This document shows positions 17,692 to 27,040 of a DNA stretch of 64,000 bases, one piece after another; within the stretch, counting starts at the first letter, position 1; every line of letters starts with the position of its first letter. The DNA comes from Thiohalobacter thiocyanaticus (GTDB lineage: Bacteria > Pseudomonadota > Gammaproteobacteria > Thiohalobacterales > Thiohalobacteraceae), in assembly GCF_003932505.1 (NCBI RefSeq), contig NZ_QZMU01000001.1:992001-1056000 (forward strand), given 5' to 3'. A program made the translations under genes and the position numbers. The notes below the pieces were generated by a model, which saw nothing but the letters and a program-made list of their open reading frames with translations, ran no database searches and was not told where the DNA came from.

Positions 17692-18204
17692 ATGAAAAAG
17701 GCAAACGGATTCACCCTGGTTGAACTGATGGTCACACTGGCCATCGCCGCGATCATCCTCACGCTGGGCGTACCCAGCTTCCGGGATCTGATCCAGAACA
17801 ACCGGATCACCACCCAAAGCAATATCCTGGTGGGTTTTCTACAGAATGCCCGTCTGGAGGCGGTCAAACGCAACCGGACAGTCCACGTCTGCATCGACGA
17901 ATCGCCAGCCAGCAACAGTTGCGACGGTAGCAACTGGCAAGACGGGTTCAAGCTCTGGATTGACCTGAACAACAATTCTGCCGTCGACAGCAACGAGGTA
18001 ATACGCGTGCACCAGGGGGATGGTGGCTCGATCGACATCAGCGAGGCCGCAAGCCAGAGCCAGATCTCGTTCGATGGCACCGGGGCCGCCACCACTACCG
18101 CGACATTTGACGTCTGCGACACCAGCCGCTCCGGCGAGAACGGCAACCAGATCGATATTTCCAACACCGGCCGGGTCAGTTCAAACGCCATCACCTGTTC
18201 ATGA
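17692..18204 (+). CDS. fimT: FimT/FimU-type minor pilin, set 2
   Basis: This 170-residue prepilin has a six-residue leader (MKKANG) and the helix FTLVELMVTLAIAAIILTLG. GVPSFRDLIQNNRITTQSN and FLQNARLEAVKRNRTVHVC are the hallmarks of the FimT/FimU family, and a Cys pair near residues 62-80 probably forms a disulfide. It heads the second minor-pilin set, which continues into pilV, pilW, pilX, pilY1 and pilE as in Pseudomonas and Xanthomonas. Its stop overlaps the pilV start (ATGA). Confidence 0.88.
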   Translation: MKKANGFTLVELMVTLAIAAIILTLGVPSFRDLIQNNRITTQSNILVGFLQNARLEAVKRNRTVHVCIDESPASNSCDGSNWQDGFKLWIDLNNNSAVDSNEVIRVHQGDGGSIDISEAASQSQISFDGTGAATTTATFDVCDTSRSGENGNQIDISNTGRVSSNAITCS

Positions 18205-18716
18205 CGGACATTGCCATGCAATACGCACAGCCAACTCGCTCCCGCCACGACGGCTTCACACTGGTCGAGGTCCTGATCGCCCTGGTCGTACTCTCCATCG
18301 GACTGCTCGGACTGGCAAGCCTGCAGACCAATGCCCTGAAATTCAGCCACTCCGGTTATCAGCACAGCCAGGCCACCTTTCTGGCCTATGACATCCTGGA
18401 CCGGATGCGCGCCAACCGAACCACGGCGATGAACAGCTCCGCCTACAAGATCGGCCTGACAGCCTCTGCGCCCACGGCCCCCAACTGCGTCACCGGCACC
18501 TGCTCACCCAGCCAGATGGCAAGCTTCGACCTGGCACAGTGGAAGACCCTCATAGAAACCACTCTGCCCGGCGGCCAGGCGGAAGTGGATTTCACCGACG
18601 CGGGCACGGCCCGCATCTATATAATCACGGTCCGGTGGAACGAGATGGGATACAACAAGAACTCGGGGACGCTCGAACGCGGCGTCGACACCATCACCAT
18701 CCGGTCGGAAATATGA
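18201..18716 (+). CDS. pilV: Minor pilin PilV, set 2
   Basis: This 171-residue protein has a leader ending RHDG before FTLVEVLIALVVLSIGLLGLA. LQTNALKFSHSGYQHSQATFLAYDILDRMRANR is the PilV signature. The start at 18201 is coupled to fimT by ATGA; an internal ATG at 18216 would shorten the leader from 18 to 13 residues. It belongs to the priming complex that starts pilus assembly and carries PilY1 to the tip. Confidence 0.87.
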   Translation: MTDIAMQYAQPTRSRHDGFTLVEVLIALVVLSIGLLGLASLQTNALKFSHSGYQHSQATFLAYDILDRMRANRTTAMNSSAYKIGLTASAPTAPNCVTGTCSPSQMASFDLAQWKTLIETTLPGGQAEVDFTDAGTARIYIITVRWNEMGYNKNSGTLERGVDTITIRSEI

Positions 18717-19816
18717 AAACGGCGGGAACTCACATGATTGTCAAACAGCCGAAAGGTTTCTCTCTGGTCGAACTGATGGTGGCTGTCACCATCAGCCTGA
18801 TCCTGCTGGCCGGCGTGGTACAGATATACTCCAGCAGCAAGCAGGCCTATCGCATCGGCGACGCATCGGCGCGCGTACAGGAAAATGCCCGCTTCGCGGT
18901 CGACCACCTGAGCAAGGACATCCGTATGGCGGGCTATCTCGGCTGCGGCACCGACGGCACCAATATCGCCAACACCCTGCAGAACTCATCCACCAGCTGG
19001 ATGCTGAACTTCCAGTCACCGCTGATAGGTTATGACGGCGGCAACAGCACCTTTCCGACCCTCTCCAAGACCCCCCTGGCCAATACTGATGCAATCGTCG
19101 TACTGCAAGGCGACACCGACGACAGCTTTGTCGTCACCAAACACAAGCCGTCCGCTGCGGTCATCCAGCTCTCCGACAATCACAACATCAAACAGGGTGA
19201 GATACTGATCATCTCGGATTGCTCTCAGAAGGCAGGCATCTTCCAGATGAGCAACGTGAACAACAACAACACCATCAGTGTTGTGGGGCATAACATAGGC
19301 AATGCGACCACTCCGGGCAACTGCACCAAGAACCTGGTCGCACTTACACCCTATGCCGACTGCAATGACCAGGGCAACATCTCTAAGGTTGCCTATTCCG
19401 AAGGCTCCATGCTGATGCGCATGAAATCCAGCATCTATTACCTGGCCAGCAACCCTGACGGTATTCCCAGCCTGTATCGTGAATCCCTGATCAGCGGCTC
19501 GGCCACCGGCACCGCTGTGGCGACAAACACGCAGGAACTGGTCGAAGGGGTGCAGGACATGCAGATCCAGTACGGCCGCGACACGGATGGTGACGGCATC
19601 CCCAACCAGTACCAGGCCGCCCACAACATCGGCGCCGGCAACTGGGGCGATGTGGTCGCCGTCCGTATCCAGCTGCTGCTGCGATCCATCAAAGAGGCCA
19701 GCCCGCAGGAGCAGGCCTATACCTTCAACGGCACCACGGTATCCTCGCCCGGCGACCGCTACATCCGCCGGGTTGTTTCCAGCACCATCAAGGTTCGGAA
19801 CCGCGGAGATCGCTGA
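18713..19816 (+). CDS. pilW: Minor pilin PilW, set 2
   Basis: The 367-residue PilW begins with a leader and GFSLVELMVAVTISLILLAGVVQIYSS. SSKQAYRIGDASARVQENARFAVDHLSKDIRMAGYLGC is the PilW core pattern. It starts at the ATG overlapping the pilV stop; an ATG at 18734 gives a more standard eight-residue leader and is an alternative. The long beta-rich C-terminus includes a DTDGDGIPNQYQ loop that looks like a calcium site. The stop overlaps the pilX start. Confidence 0.87.
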   Translation: MKTAGTHMIVKQPKGFSLVELMVAVTISLILLAGVVQIYSSSKQAYRIGDASARVQENARFAVDHLSKDIRMAGYLGCGTDGTNIANTLQNSSTSWMLNFQSPLIGYDGGNSTFPTLSKTPLANTDAIVVLQGDTDDSFVVTKHKPSAAVIQLSDNHNIKQGEILIISDCSQKAGIFQMSNVNNNNTISVVGHNIGNATTPGNCTKNLVALTPYADCNDQGNISKVAYSEGSMLMRMKSSIYYLASNPDGIPSLYRESLISGSATGTAVATNTQELVEGVQDMQIQYGRDTDGDGIPNQYQAAHNIGAGNWGDVVAVRIQLLLRSIKEASPQEQAYTFNGTTVSSPGDRYIRRVVSSTIKVRNRGDR

Positions 19817-20379
19817 TGGCAATGCGCAGACACAACATGCAAACCTCTGTTGCAGCACCGCAGCGCGGCGCCGCCCTGGTGGTCGGAATGCTGCTCCTGC
19901 TGGTCCTGACCGTTGTCGGCGTAACCGGCATGTCCACCGCCGTCCTCGAGCAGAAGATGGCCGCCAACTACCGGGACCGCGACCTGGCCTTCCAGGCAGC
20001 CGAATTCGCGTTGCGGGAAGGCGAGCGCTATGTCCAGAACACCGTACTGGATGCCAGCAATTTCGATGCCGCCTGCACCGGCGGCATGTGCCTGCCCGCG
20101 GACGCTGCCAACGGGGACATCCCGGTCTGGCGGGATACCACCCTGAACGTCTGGAGCAATTCGGGTAGACACCGCACCTACCAGATCAACGCCGCCGAGG
20201 TGCGGAGCCTGCCTATCTACATCATAGAATGGATGGGTTATGTCCCGCCTGTCGGCTCGGCGCCCACGTACTCCCCGGGGCCAGGCGATCCACAGATGTT
20301 CCGCATTACCGCAGTCGGCTATGGCGGCACGGATGCCGCCCGGGTCATGCTGCAGTCGACATATCAGAAGGAACCCTGA
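19816..20379 (+). CDS. pilX: Minor pilin PilX, set 2
   Basis: This 187-residue protein carries the PilX N-terminal pattern: QRGAALVVGMLLLLVLTVVGVTGMSTAVLEQKMA, then NYRDRDLAFQAAEFALREGE. It has one N-terminal membrane helix and no classical Glu5. The ATG overlaps the pilW stop. PilX works with PilV, PilW, FimU and PilY1 in the pilus tip and priming complex. It is half the length of the set-1 PilX-like protein. Confidence 0.87.
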   Translation: MAMRRHNMQTSVAAPQRGAALVVGMLLLLVLTVVGVTGMSTAVLEQKMAANYRDRDLAFQAAEFALREGERYVQNTVLDASNFDAACTGGMCLPADAANGDIPVWRDTTLNVWSNSGRHRTYQINAAEVRSLPIYIIEWMGYVPPVGSAPTYSPGPGDPQMFRITAVGYGGTDAARVMLQSTYQKEP

Positions 20380-20412
20380 AGCCAGGCACTGGCGGACACG
20401 AGGTGATATACG

Positions 20413-20736
20413 ATGATCAAGTTACCGCAACGCACAACCCGGATTGCGAGCCTGCTTCTGGCAGGCTGCATTATCAGCCCCTCGGTGATCGCAATCCAGC
20501 CCCAGGGAACACCAGGCGGAACCGCCTCCAGCCTGTCGAAAAGCTACCTGAACGGAGACTTCGAGGGTTGGGGGCCCAACGGCCTGTTGCGAACCAGCGT
20601 CGGCGATTATGAAACCAACAGCATATACGTTGAAGACAAGGCCGGCACCCGCAACACAACGGAACCCCGTGAACCGACCCCCCGGGTCAGACTCGAATTC
20701 GTCGGAGACACCCTGACGCGGATCACTATTTACTGA
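20413..20736 (+). CDS. Small exported protein between pilX and pilY1
   Basis: This 107-residue protein has a basic N-terminus and a hydrophobic segment ending SLLLAGC (Cys19), which resembles a lipobox; cleavage further on at VIA-IQ by signal peptidase I is also possible. The rest is polar, with no domain I recognise. It occupies the gap between pilX and pilY1 on the same strand, so it is probably co-transcribed and exported with the pilus tip components. I do not know its function. Confidence 0.6.
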   Translation: MIKLPQRTTRIASLLLAGCIISPSVIAIQPQGTPGGTASSLSKSYLNGDFEGWGPNGLLRTSVGDYETNSIYVEDKAGTRNTTEPREPTPRVRLEFVGDTLTRITIY

Positions 20737-20800
20737 AGCACCTCACCTGGACAGCCATACCCTTGTACTGCGAATCTCGCGACGAGAGGGGAGAATCGAC

Positions 20801-23800
20801 ATGAATACCTATGCAAACCCTGCCTACTCAGCCAACCGGCGCTGCGGACAACTGCGGCGCATTGCGGCACATCTGGCTGCGGTGTCTCTGACGTTTGCAC
20901 CTGCGGTATTCGCGGACGGCAATATGTCTGACTATGAAGCCATCCCCCCTCTGGTTACCACCGTCAGCAGCGGCGACATGCCCAACGTGATGGTCATACT
21001 GGACAACTCCAACAGCATGGACGAGGCGCCAAGCGGAGAGGCTGTCGGCAGCGACAATCCCGGGAGCAAATCCGAGATCGCGCGCAACGCCATCGAGGAC
21101 ATGGTAAGCAATTTCCAGAACCAGATCCGCATGGGGCTGATGGCCTACCAGCAGGAAAACATCACCAGCCGCCACCTGCACAACTCGGCCTACGATGTCA
21201 GCTATGACCCGGCCAACTATGACTCCACCTATACAGGCAACCGGGATTCCTTAACCAAGGCAAAAAGATATCCCAATCCCACCAGCTCGGGTGACTACGT
21301 TCATTACAATGTATCGTTGCCCCTGTATTCTTCCAGCAATCTCGGGACTGCATTCTGCTACTCTGATACCGCCGACTTCGACAACGGCTCCGAAACGGTT
21401 GGGAGCGGCCCCTGGGATGAGTATCGCTGCTTCGGAACCAAAACCGGCGATTCGGACGCTCTGCCCACCTACAGCAGCAGCAACAGCACTCAGCCGAGCG
21501 AGAGCGCCGCAGGGTACAGTAACTACCGCTTTCGCACCCAATTCTCACCAACTGACAGCGACTATGCGCAGAATCTCCTTGATTTCGGCCGTTTCCTGTT
21601 CTGGGAATACGTCGGCGACACCTGGTTCTCGAACACTTCACCCGGTCGCGGCTACGTGCATGTCCCGATCGACGATCTCGACACCACCCAGGCCTCGCAG
21701 ATCAATGCCAAGCTGGCAACTTCGCAGTTCAGCACAGCCACTGATACCCCGCTGCGCAATGCCGGCCTGACGCCCCTGGAAGGCACTCTGAAAACCGCCC
21801 AGGACTACTTCAACGGCACCAGCCTGCCCGCCGACGAAGGCGGGCCGACCAGCGCCCCACCGGCCAACACCTGCAGCGGCAAGGATTTTGTCATTCTGGT
21901 GACGGACGGGCTGCCGTCGGTTGATGAGAACGGCAATGCCACCAGCGATACAGCCCAGGCCATCGCCGATGTCGCCGCTGTCGCCAAGGACATGTTCGAC
22001 AATGACAACGTTCGCACCTATGTCATCGGCTTCGCACTGCCCACCGGGGTCAGCGCATCGGTGCTGGACGATATCGCCACTGCCGGCGGCACCGCTCAGG
22101 CCTACAATGCCAGCAATGCGTCGAGTCTGAACTCGGCCCTGCGGGCGATCTTCAACGACATTCTCAACCGCACATCCTCATCCACTGCTGCGGCAGTGGT
22201 TGCCAACAGCTCGGATGGTACCGGTGCCCTTTACCAGGCCCTGTTCAATCCCAGTCTGTCGATGACCAATGCCACCACCGGCGTACTCAGCGAGGTCACC
22301 TGGGTCGGCACCCTGCATTCTCTGTTCATTGATGATTATGGCTTTCTGCGTGAGGATGGAGACGGCGACAACAAGCTTGACACCTACGATGTAGACAAGA
22401 TCGTGCGTCTTGAATATGACCCCATAGACGAGGAAACCAAGGTAAGGCGCATCAACAGTAGCAGCAGCACGGAACCGACCGGCTTGACACCCGGCTCTCT
22501 GGAAGATCTGGGCACACTGAAGAGAATCTGGAATGCGCGGGAACCACCCTCGCCGAGTTTTTTGTTGAATCTGACAACCCAGGCGCAACTGGTGGCACAG
22601 CCGCGCCACCCCATCCAAACACAGGGCCCCTTGGTGACCGCCTAAATGTGTTTCAAACCTGGATCCGACAATGAAATTCGTCAGGGCACAGCCGGGCGAG
22701 GTGGACAGCAGCGAAGTTCAATCGACTGTTGCACCGAGTCCCTTCCATTTGGGACAGCGAAGCACAGCAGCAACGGCCGCATCTCTGGGCCGGTCAGCCC
22801 CACTGAGTCGATGCCCGACGATTAATCGTCAAAACTTGTCAATCCGCGGCCGGCCGAGAAATTTCCCGGTTATCGATCAACGCCAGTATCGATTTTATGA
22901 CCAGGACGGCACGGACGAGTCTGGCCGCCCCTTGGCGACAGTCATGTCACTCCTCCCCGGTTTTTTGCGGTTCGGCGCGCCCGGTCGAGCAGTACGAACA
23001 CCCCTCTAATGGTGACGACACCTTATGCCCGACTTCAAGGCCCCAGTACGGCCCAACCGCCCGCCAGGATCATCCCTACAAATCGGCGCCAACAGACCGG
23101 CCAATGCTTGCCATGCATTCCCAATGGCGGGTTCCTGGAACGCCGCATCAAATTCGTTTCGAATGTCCATTTCAGGGCACCAACGCCCCCAATTCCGAAC
23201 TCGCCGAGGAAAAATGTTTGGGGCCGTAGGTACCGCAGAAACTTCTGCCCTCACCTGCAAATGGATGGCGGAAATACGGGTAACAATCATGTCCCTTACT
23301 ACTGGACGGCCCGCCCGGTGGTGTTCGAATGGGCCCGCAAATCTTCCCCGACGATGCCGACCACCCTCATGGCTGGGGCACGGTGCTCGTGATGGGCATG
23401 CGCTTCGGCGGCGGCACCTTCTCCGTTGACACCGACGGCGACAGCGTCAAGGAAACCCAGATGCGGTCGGCCTACGTGGTGCTCGACATCACCAACCCGG
23501 AAGCCGACCCCAAGGGCCGCCTGATCGCCGAGATCACGGATGCCGACTTGGGCTTCACTACCAGCCGCCCGACGGTGGTCAAGTCAGTGGTTCCCGGTGC
23601 CGCCGGCCTGTTCAGCAACGCCACCAGTCACTGGTATCTGGCCTTCGGCAACGGCCCCGATGTCCTCAGCGATGCGACCAGCACCCAGACAGCCAAGTTC
23701 TTCGCCTACGACCTCAATAATCGGGAGTTTGTCACGGGCATTCAGCCGCTTGATCTGGGCGACGCCAACAGCTTCGTGGGCAACGTCTCGGCCAGGGACT

Positions 23801-24684
23801 GGAATCTTGACTACATCGACGACGCAGTCTACTTCGGAACCGTAGGCGGCACACCGGCCAGCGCGACGGGCAACCTCAAGCGGGTCAAACTGGACACCGA
23901 CCCGAACAACGACCTCTTCAACGGCGCCACTGGCAGCAACCTCCTAACGCCGGGCCTGCCGATTCAGGCCGCGCCCAGCTTCGGGCTGGATAGCAACGGG
24001 AACCGCTGGGTTCATGTGGGAACCGGCCGCTTCCTTGCACCCGCGGACAATGTCAGCACCCAGCGTCAGGCCTTCTATGGCGTGAAAGAGCTTGCCGGAC
24101 TTTCCGGGACTGTCAACTCGGGCACAGGCACAGGTTCAAGTAATCTGCAGGATGTCACCGACGTGCAGATATTCGAGGACGGGAGCCTCCTGCCCAGCAG
24201 CTACACGGTCAACTCAACGAGTGTAAGCACCTATACGGAACTGCGACAGGAAATGGAAAACAAGGCCGGCTGGGTACGTCTGATGGACAGCGTCAGCCCC
24301 AGCGAACGGGTACTCAATCAGTCGCTGTTATTCCGTACTGTCCTCCTGTTCACGTCATACCTGCCTTCCGGCAATGCCTGCCTGCCTGAAGGCACCAGCC
24401 GGCTGTATGCCCTGGATTTCCGCACCGGCACCGCCTTACCGCACGGCGCGCTCGGACTGGACAGCAACACGACCAACACCAACGGTTCCAAACTGGCATC
24501 ACCTTTCAAGGACATGGGCCAGGGCATGGCGGCAGATCTGGCTATCCACCAGGGCGACGGCCTGGGTGGCGACAAGGGACGCGTAATCACCCAGAGCTCG
24601 ACCGGGGCCATCTTCGACGAAACCGTCACTTCGGAACCGGTGGACAGCGGACGCCGCTCCTGGCGCCAGCTGGAATTCTGGTAA
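20801..24684 (+). pseudogene. pilY1: Pilus tip adhesin PilY1, with several frameshifts in the middle
   Basis: The first 614 codons (20801-22645) hold a signal segment and a von Willebrand A domain with the metal site VILDNSNSMD near residue 67, then FVILVTDGLPS. The last part (23329-24684) is the PilY1 C-terminal beta-propeller, beginning at IFPDDADHPHGWGT followed by MRFGGGTF. Between about 22540 and 23330 the frame changes repeatedly, yet PilY1 pieces are still legible: RQYRFYDQDGTDE, a degraded GANDGMLHAFNGGFW near 23100, and YYW...RPVVFEW near 23300. Many of the changes are one-base insertions in C or G runs. PilY1 caps the pilus and regulates adhesion and twitching. If the frameshifts are real the tip adhesin is broken; a local sequence error is more likely. 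Confidence 0.8.
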
Positions 24685-24740
24685 GCCGGAACCCGGCCAC
24701 TGATGAGGATTAAAGGACAATGAATCAAGAGGTGAAACAG

Positions 24741-25148
24741 ATGCGCAAGCATTACCACAGCGGCTTCACATTGATCGAGCTGATGATCGTCGTGGCCATC
24801 ATCGGCATCCTGGCCGCGATCGCCTATCCGGCCTATCAGGACCAGATGCGCAAGGCCCGTCGATCCGATGCGCATGCCGCGCTCACCCAGGCGGCCGCCC
24901 TGCAGGAGCGCATCTACATGGATACCAACAGCTACTCCAATGACATTGATGACATAGGCGGCAACACCAGCCCGGAAGGATATTACACCATAGCCGTGAC
25001 CAACCCCAGCTGCTCCAGCACGGTGGGGGCGACGACCTATTATTCATGCTTCGTGCTGACTGCCACACCCAATGTGGCTGACCCCGACTGCCCGACGGTT
25101 ACGCTGGACGAGAAAGGTATCAAGGGGCCCAGCACCGACTGCTGGTAG
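24741..25148 (+). CDS. pilE: Type IV pilin PilE-like
   Basis: This is a 135-residue pilin with the eight-residue leader MRKHYHSG and the helix [27 protein letters not shown], including Glu5. Typical PilE features follow: [23 protein letters not shown], and a late disulfide pair around PDCPTVT and STDCW. GAGGTGA seven bases before the ATG at 24741 makes this the likely start; an ATG at 24720 would add seven residues. It follows pilY1 by 56 bases and ends the second minor-pilin set, head to head with ispH on the other strand. Confidence 0.9.
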   Translation: MRKHYHSGFTLIELMIVVAIIGILAAIAYPAYQDQMRKARRSDAHAALTQAAALQERIYMDTNSYSNDIDDIGGNTSPEGYYTIAVTNPSCSSTVGATTYYSCFVLTATPNVADPDCPTVTLDEKGIKGPSTDCW

Positions 25149-25152
25149 ACAA

Positions 25153-26097
25153 TCAGCTCCGCCCTGCCGCGAGGCTACGCGGCAGTGAAAACACCACTTC
25201 CTCTTCGATGCCCTCGGCCTCCCGGGGGCTGGCATAACCCAGTTCGGACAGGTAATCGGTCACCCGCCTGACCAGGATCTCGGGTGCCGAGGCTCCGGCG
25301 GTGACGCCGATGGTTTCCTTCCCCTCGAGCCAGGCCGGATCGATCTGGACGGGCTCGTCGATCAGGTAGGCCGGCACGCCGCAGTGCTCGGCCAGTTCCC
25401 GCAGGCGGTTGGAGTTGGAGCTGTTCTTCGAGCCGACCACCAGGATCAGATCGCTTTGCCGGGCCAGTTCGCGCACGGCGTCCTGGCGGTTCTGGGTGGC
25501 GTAGCAGATGTCATCCTTGCGCGGCCCCTGGATGGCGGGGAAGCGCTGCTGGAGCACTTCGACGATACGGCGGGTGTCGTCCACGGACAGGGTGGTCTGG
25601 GTGACGTAGGCCAGTTTATCCGGATGCTGCGGCTGCAGCGCCTCGGCCTGCTGGACATTTTCCACCAGGTAGATCTCCCCGCCCCGGCTGCGGTCGTACT
25701 GGCCCAGGGTGCCCTCGACTTCCGGGTGGCCGGCATGGCCGATCAGCACGCAGTCGTCCCCGGCCTTCGCGTGGCGTGCGACCTCCAGATGCACCTTGGT
25801 CACCAGCGGGCAGGTGGCGTCGAACACCTGCAGGCCGCGGCGGTCCGCCTCCCGGCGCACGGCCTGGGATACGCCGTGAGCACTGAAGATGACCGTGGCA
25901 CCGTCGGGCACCTCGTCCAGTTCCTCCACGAACACGGCGCCGCGGGCCCGCAGATCCTCCACCACATAGCGGTTGTGCACCACCTCGTGACGCACATGGA
26001 TGGGCGCGCCGAACAGTTCCAGCGCCCGCTCCACGATATCGATGGCGCGGTCCACGCCGGCGCAGAAGCCTCTGGGGTTGGCCAGTAGCACCTTCAT
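25153..26097 (-). CDS. ispH: 4-hydroxy-3-methylbut-2-enyl diphosphate reductase
   Basis: The 314-residue IspH makes IPP and DMAPP in the last step of the MEP isoprenoid pathway. The three Fe-S ligand cysteines are visible: FCAGVDRAI near residue 12, [11 protein letters not shown] near 96, and [10 protein letters not shown] near 197. I start at the ATG at 26097 because it gives [14 protein letters not shown], the usual N-terminus. An ATG at 26118 that overlaps the end of fkpB is possible. It ends a co-directional unit ileS-lspA-fkpB-ispH, common in gammaproteobacteria. ispG lies elsewhere in this window at 56215. Confidence 0.96.
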   Translation of the reverse strand: MKVLLANPRGFCAGVDRAIDIVERALELFGAPIHVRHEVVHNRYVVEDLRARGAVFVEELDEVPDGATVIFSAHGVSQAVRREADRRGLQVFDATCPLVTKVHLEVARHAKAGDDCVLIGHAGHPEVEGTLGQYDRSRGGEIYLVENVQQAEALQPQHPDKLAYVTQTTLSVDDTRRIVEVLQQRFPAIQGPRKDDICYATQNRQDAVRELARQSDLILVVGSKNSSNSNRLRELAEHCGVPAYLIDEPVQIDPAWLEGKETIGVTAGASAPEILVRRVTDYLSELGYASPREAEGIEEEVVFSLPRSLAAGRS

Positions 26098-26107
26098 GCT
26101 GTCGGAT

Positions 26108-26563
26108 TCATGCGTCATGGTCGGGCAGTTCCACCTTGAGTATCCTGGCATCGAAATGGATCGGCTTGCCGGCCAGTGGATGATTGAAATCCACCCTGAC
26201 CCGCTCGGCCTCGACCTCCAGCACTGAGCCGGGAATCTCCTCGCCTTCCGGCGTGGCGAAGCCGATGATCAGCCCCGGCTCCGGCTCGATGTCGGCCGGG
26301 AAGTCGGCGCGGTCCAGCCAGTGCACATTGGCCGGGTCGCGCTCGCCGAAGGCCTGCCGGCTGCTCAGGGTCAGGGTCTGTTCCTGGCCGGCCTTCATGC
26401 CGTACAGGCCCAGTTCCAGGTTCGGGTGCAGGGTGCCGTCGCCCATCACCAGTTCCAGCGGCGCCTCATCGAAGGTGTCTTCCACCACCCGGCCGTCGGC
26501 AGTGCGGATACGCACATGCAGGCTGACCCGGCAACCGTACTGGATTTCCGGTTCAATGCTCAT
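26108..26563 (-). CDS. fkpB: FKBP-type peptidyl-prolyl isomerase, SlpA type
   Basis: This 151-residue protein has the SlpA/FkpB layout: a split FKBP domain ([43 protein letters not shown]) with an insert-in-flap chaperone domain ([18 protein letters not shown]) and a return strand [16 protein letters not shown]. It catalyses proline isomerisation and acts as a cytoplasmic chaperone. The ATG overlaps the lspA stop (ATGA), and the order lspA-fkpB-ispH is conserved. Confidence 0.95.
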   Translation of the reverse strand: MSIEPEIQYGCRVSLHVRIRTADGRVVEDTFDEAPLELVMGDGTLHPNLELGLYGMKAGQEQTLTLSSRQAFGERDPANVHWLDRADFPADIEPEPGLIIGFATPEGEEIPGSVLEVEAERVRVDFNHPLAGKPIHFDARILKVELPDHDA

Positions 26564-27036
26564 GATTTCACTCCGCCCATACTGCCGCGGACCAGGGTCA
26601 GCAACAACAACACAACGCCCGCGGTTATGGCCGAATCGGCGACATTGAAGGTCGGCCAGTGCCAGCCGGCGTAGTGCCAGTCGATGAAGTCCACCACATA
26701 GCCGTAACGGGCCCGGTCGATCAGATTGCCGACCGCCCCGCCCAGGATCAGCGCCAGGCCCAGCCCCTGCCAGCGCTCGCCGGGCGTGAGCCGGCGCAGC
26801 CAGCCGGCCAGGATCGCCACCGCGACCAGACCCACCAGGATGAAGAAGCCGCGCTGCCAGCCCCCGGCATCGCTGAGAAAGCTGAAGGCCGCGCCGCGGT
26901 TGTAGACCAGGGTCAGGTTGAACCAGCCGAAGACCTCGACCGGCCGGCCGTAGGCCAGCGCCTGCTCGGCCCAGACCTTGCTGGCCTGGTCCAGCAGCAC
27001 CACGACCAGCGCGATCATCCCGCCCCAGCGCAGCAT
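26560..27036 (-). CDS. lspA: Lipoprotein signal peptidase
   Basis: The 158-residue LspA has four membrane helices and the two catalytic aspartates, in GNLIDRARYG and NVADSAITAG. The conserved VYNRGAAFSFL lies near residue 50. It removes signal peptides from diacylated prolipoproteins in the inner membrane. The frame is open far upstream through ileS, but the ATG at 27036, four bases after the ileS stop, gives the right N-terminus (MLRWGGMIALVV). Confidence 0.96.
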   Translation of the reverse strand: MLRWGGMIALVVVLLDQASKVWAEQALAYGRPVEVFGWFNLTLVYNRGAAFSFLSDAGGWQRGFFILVGLVAVAILAGWLRRLTPGERWQGLGLALILGGAVGNLIDRARYGYVVDFIDWHYAGWHWPTFNVADSAITAGVVLLLLTLVRGSMGGVKS

Positions 27037-27040
27037 GGCG

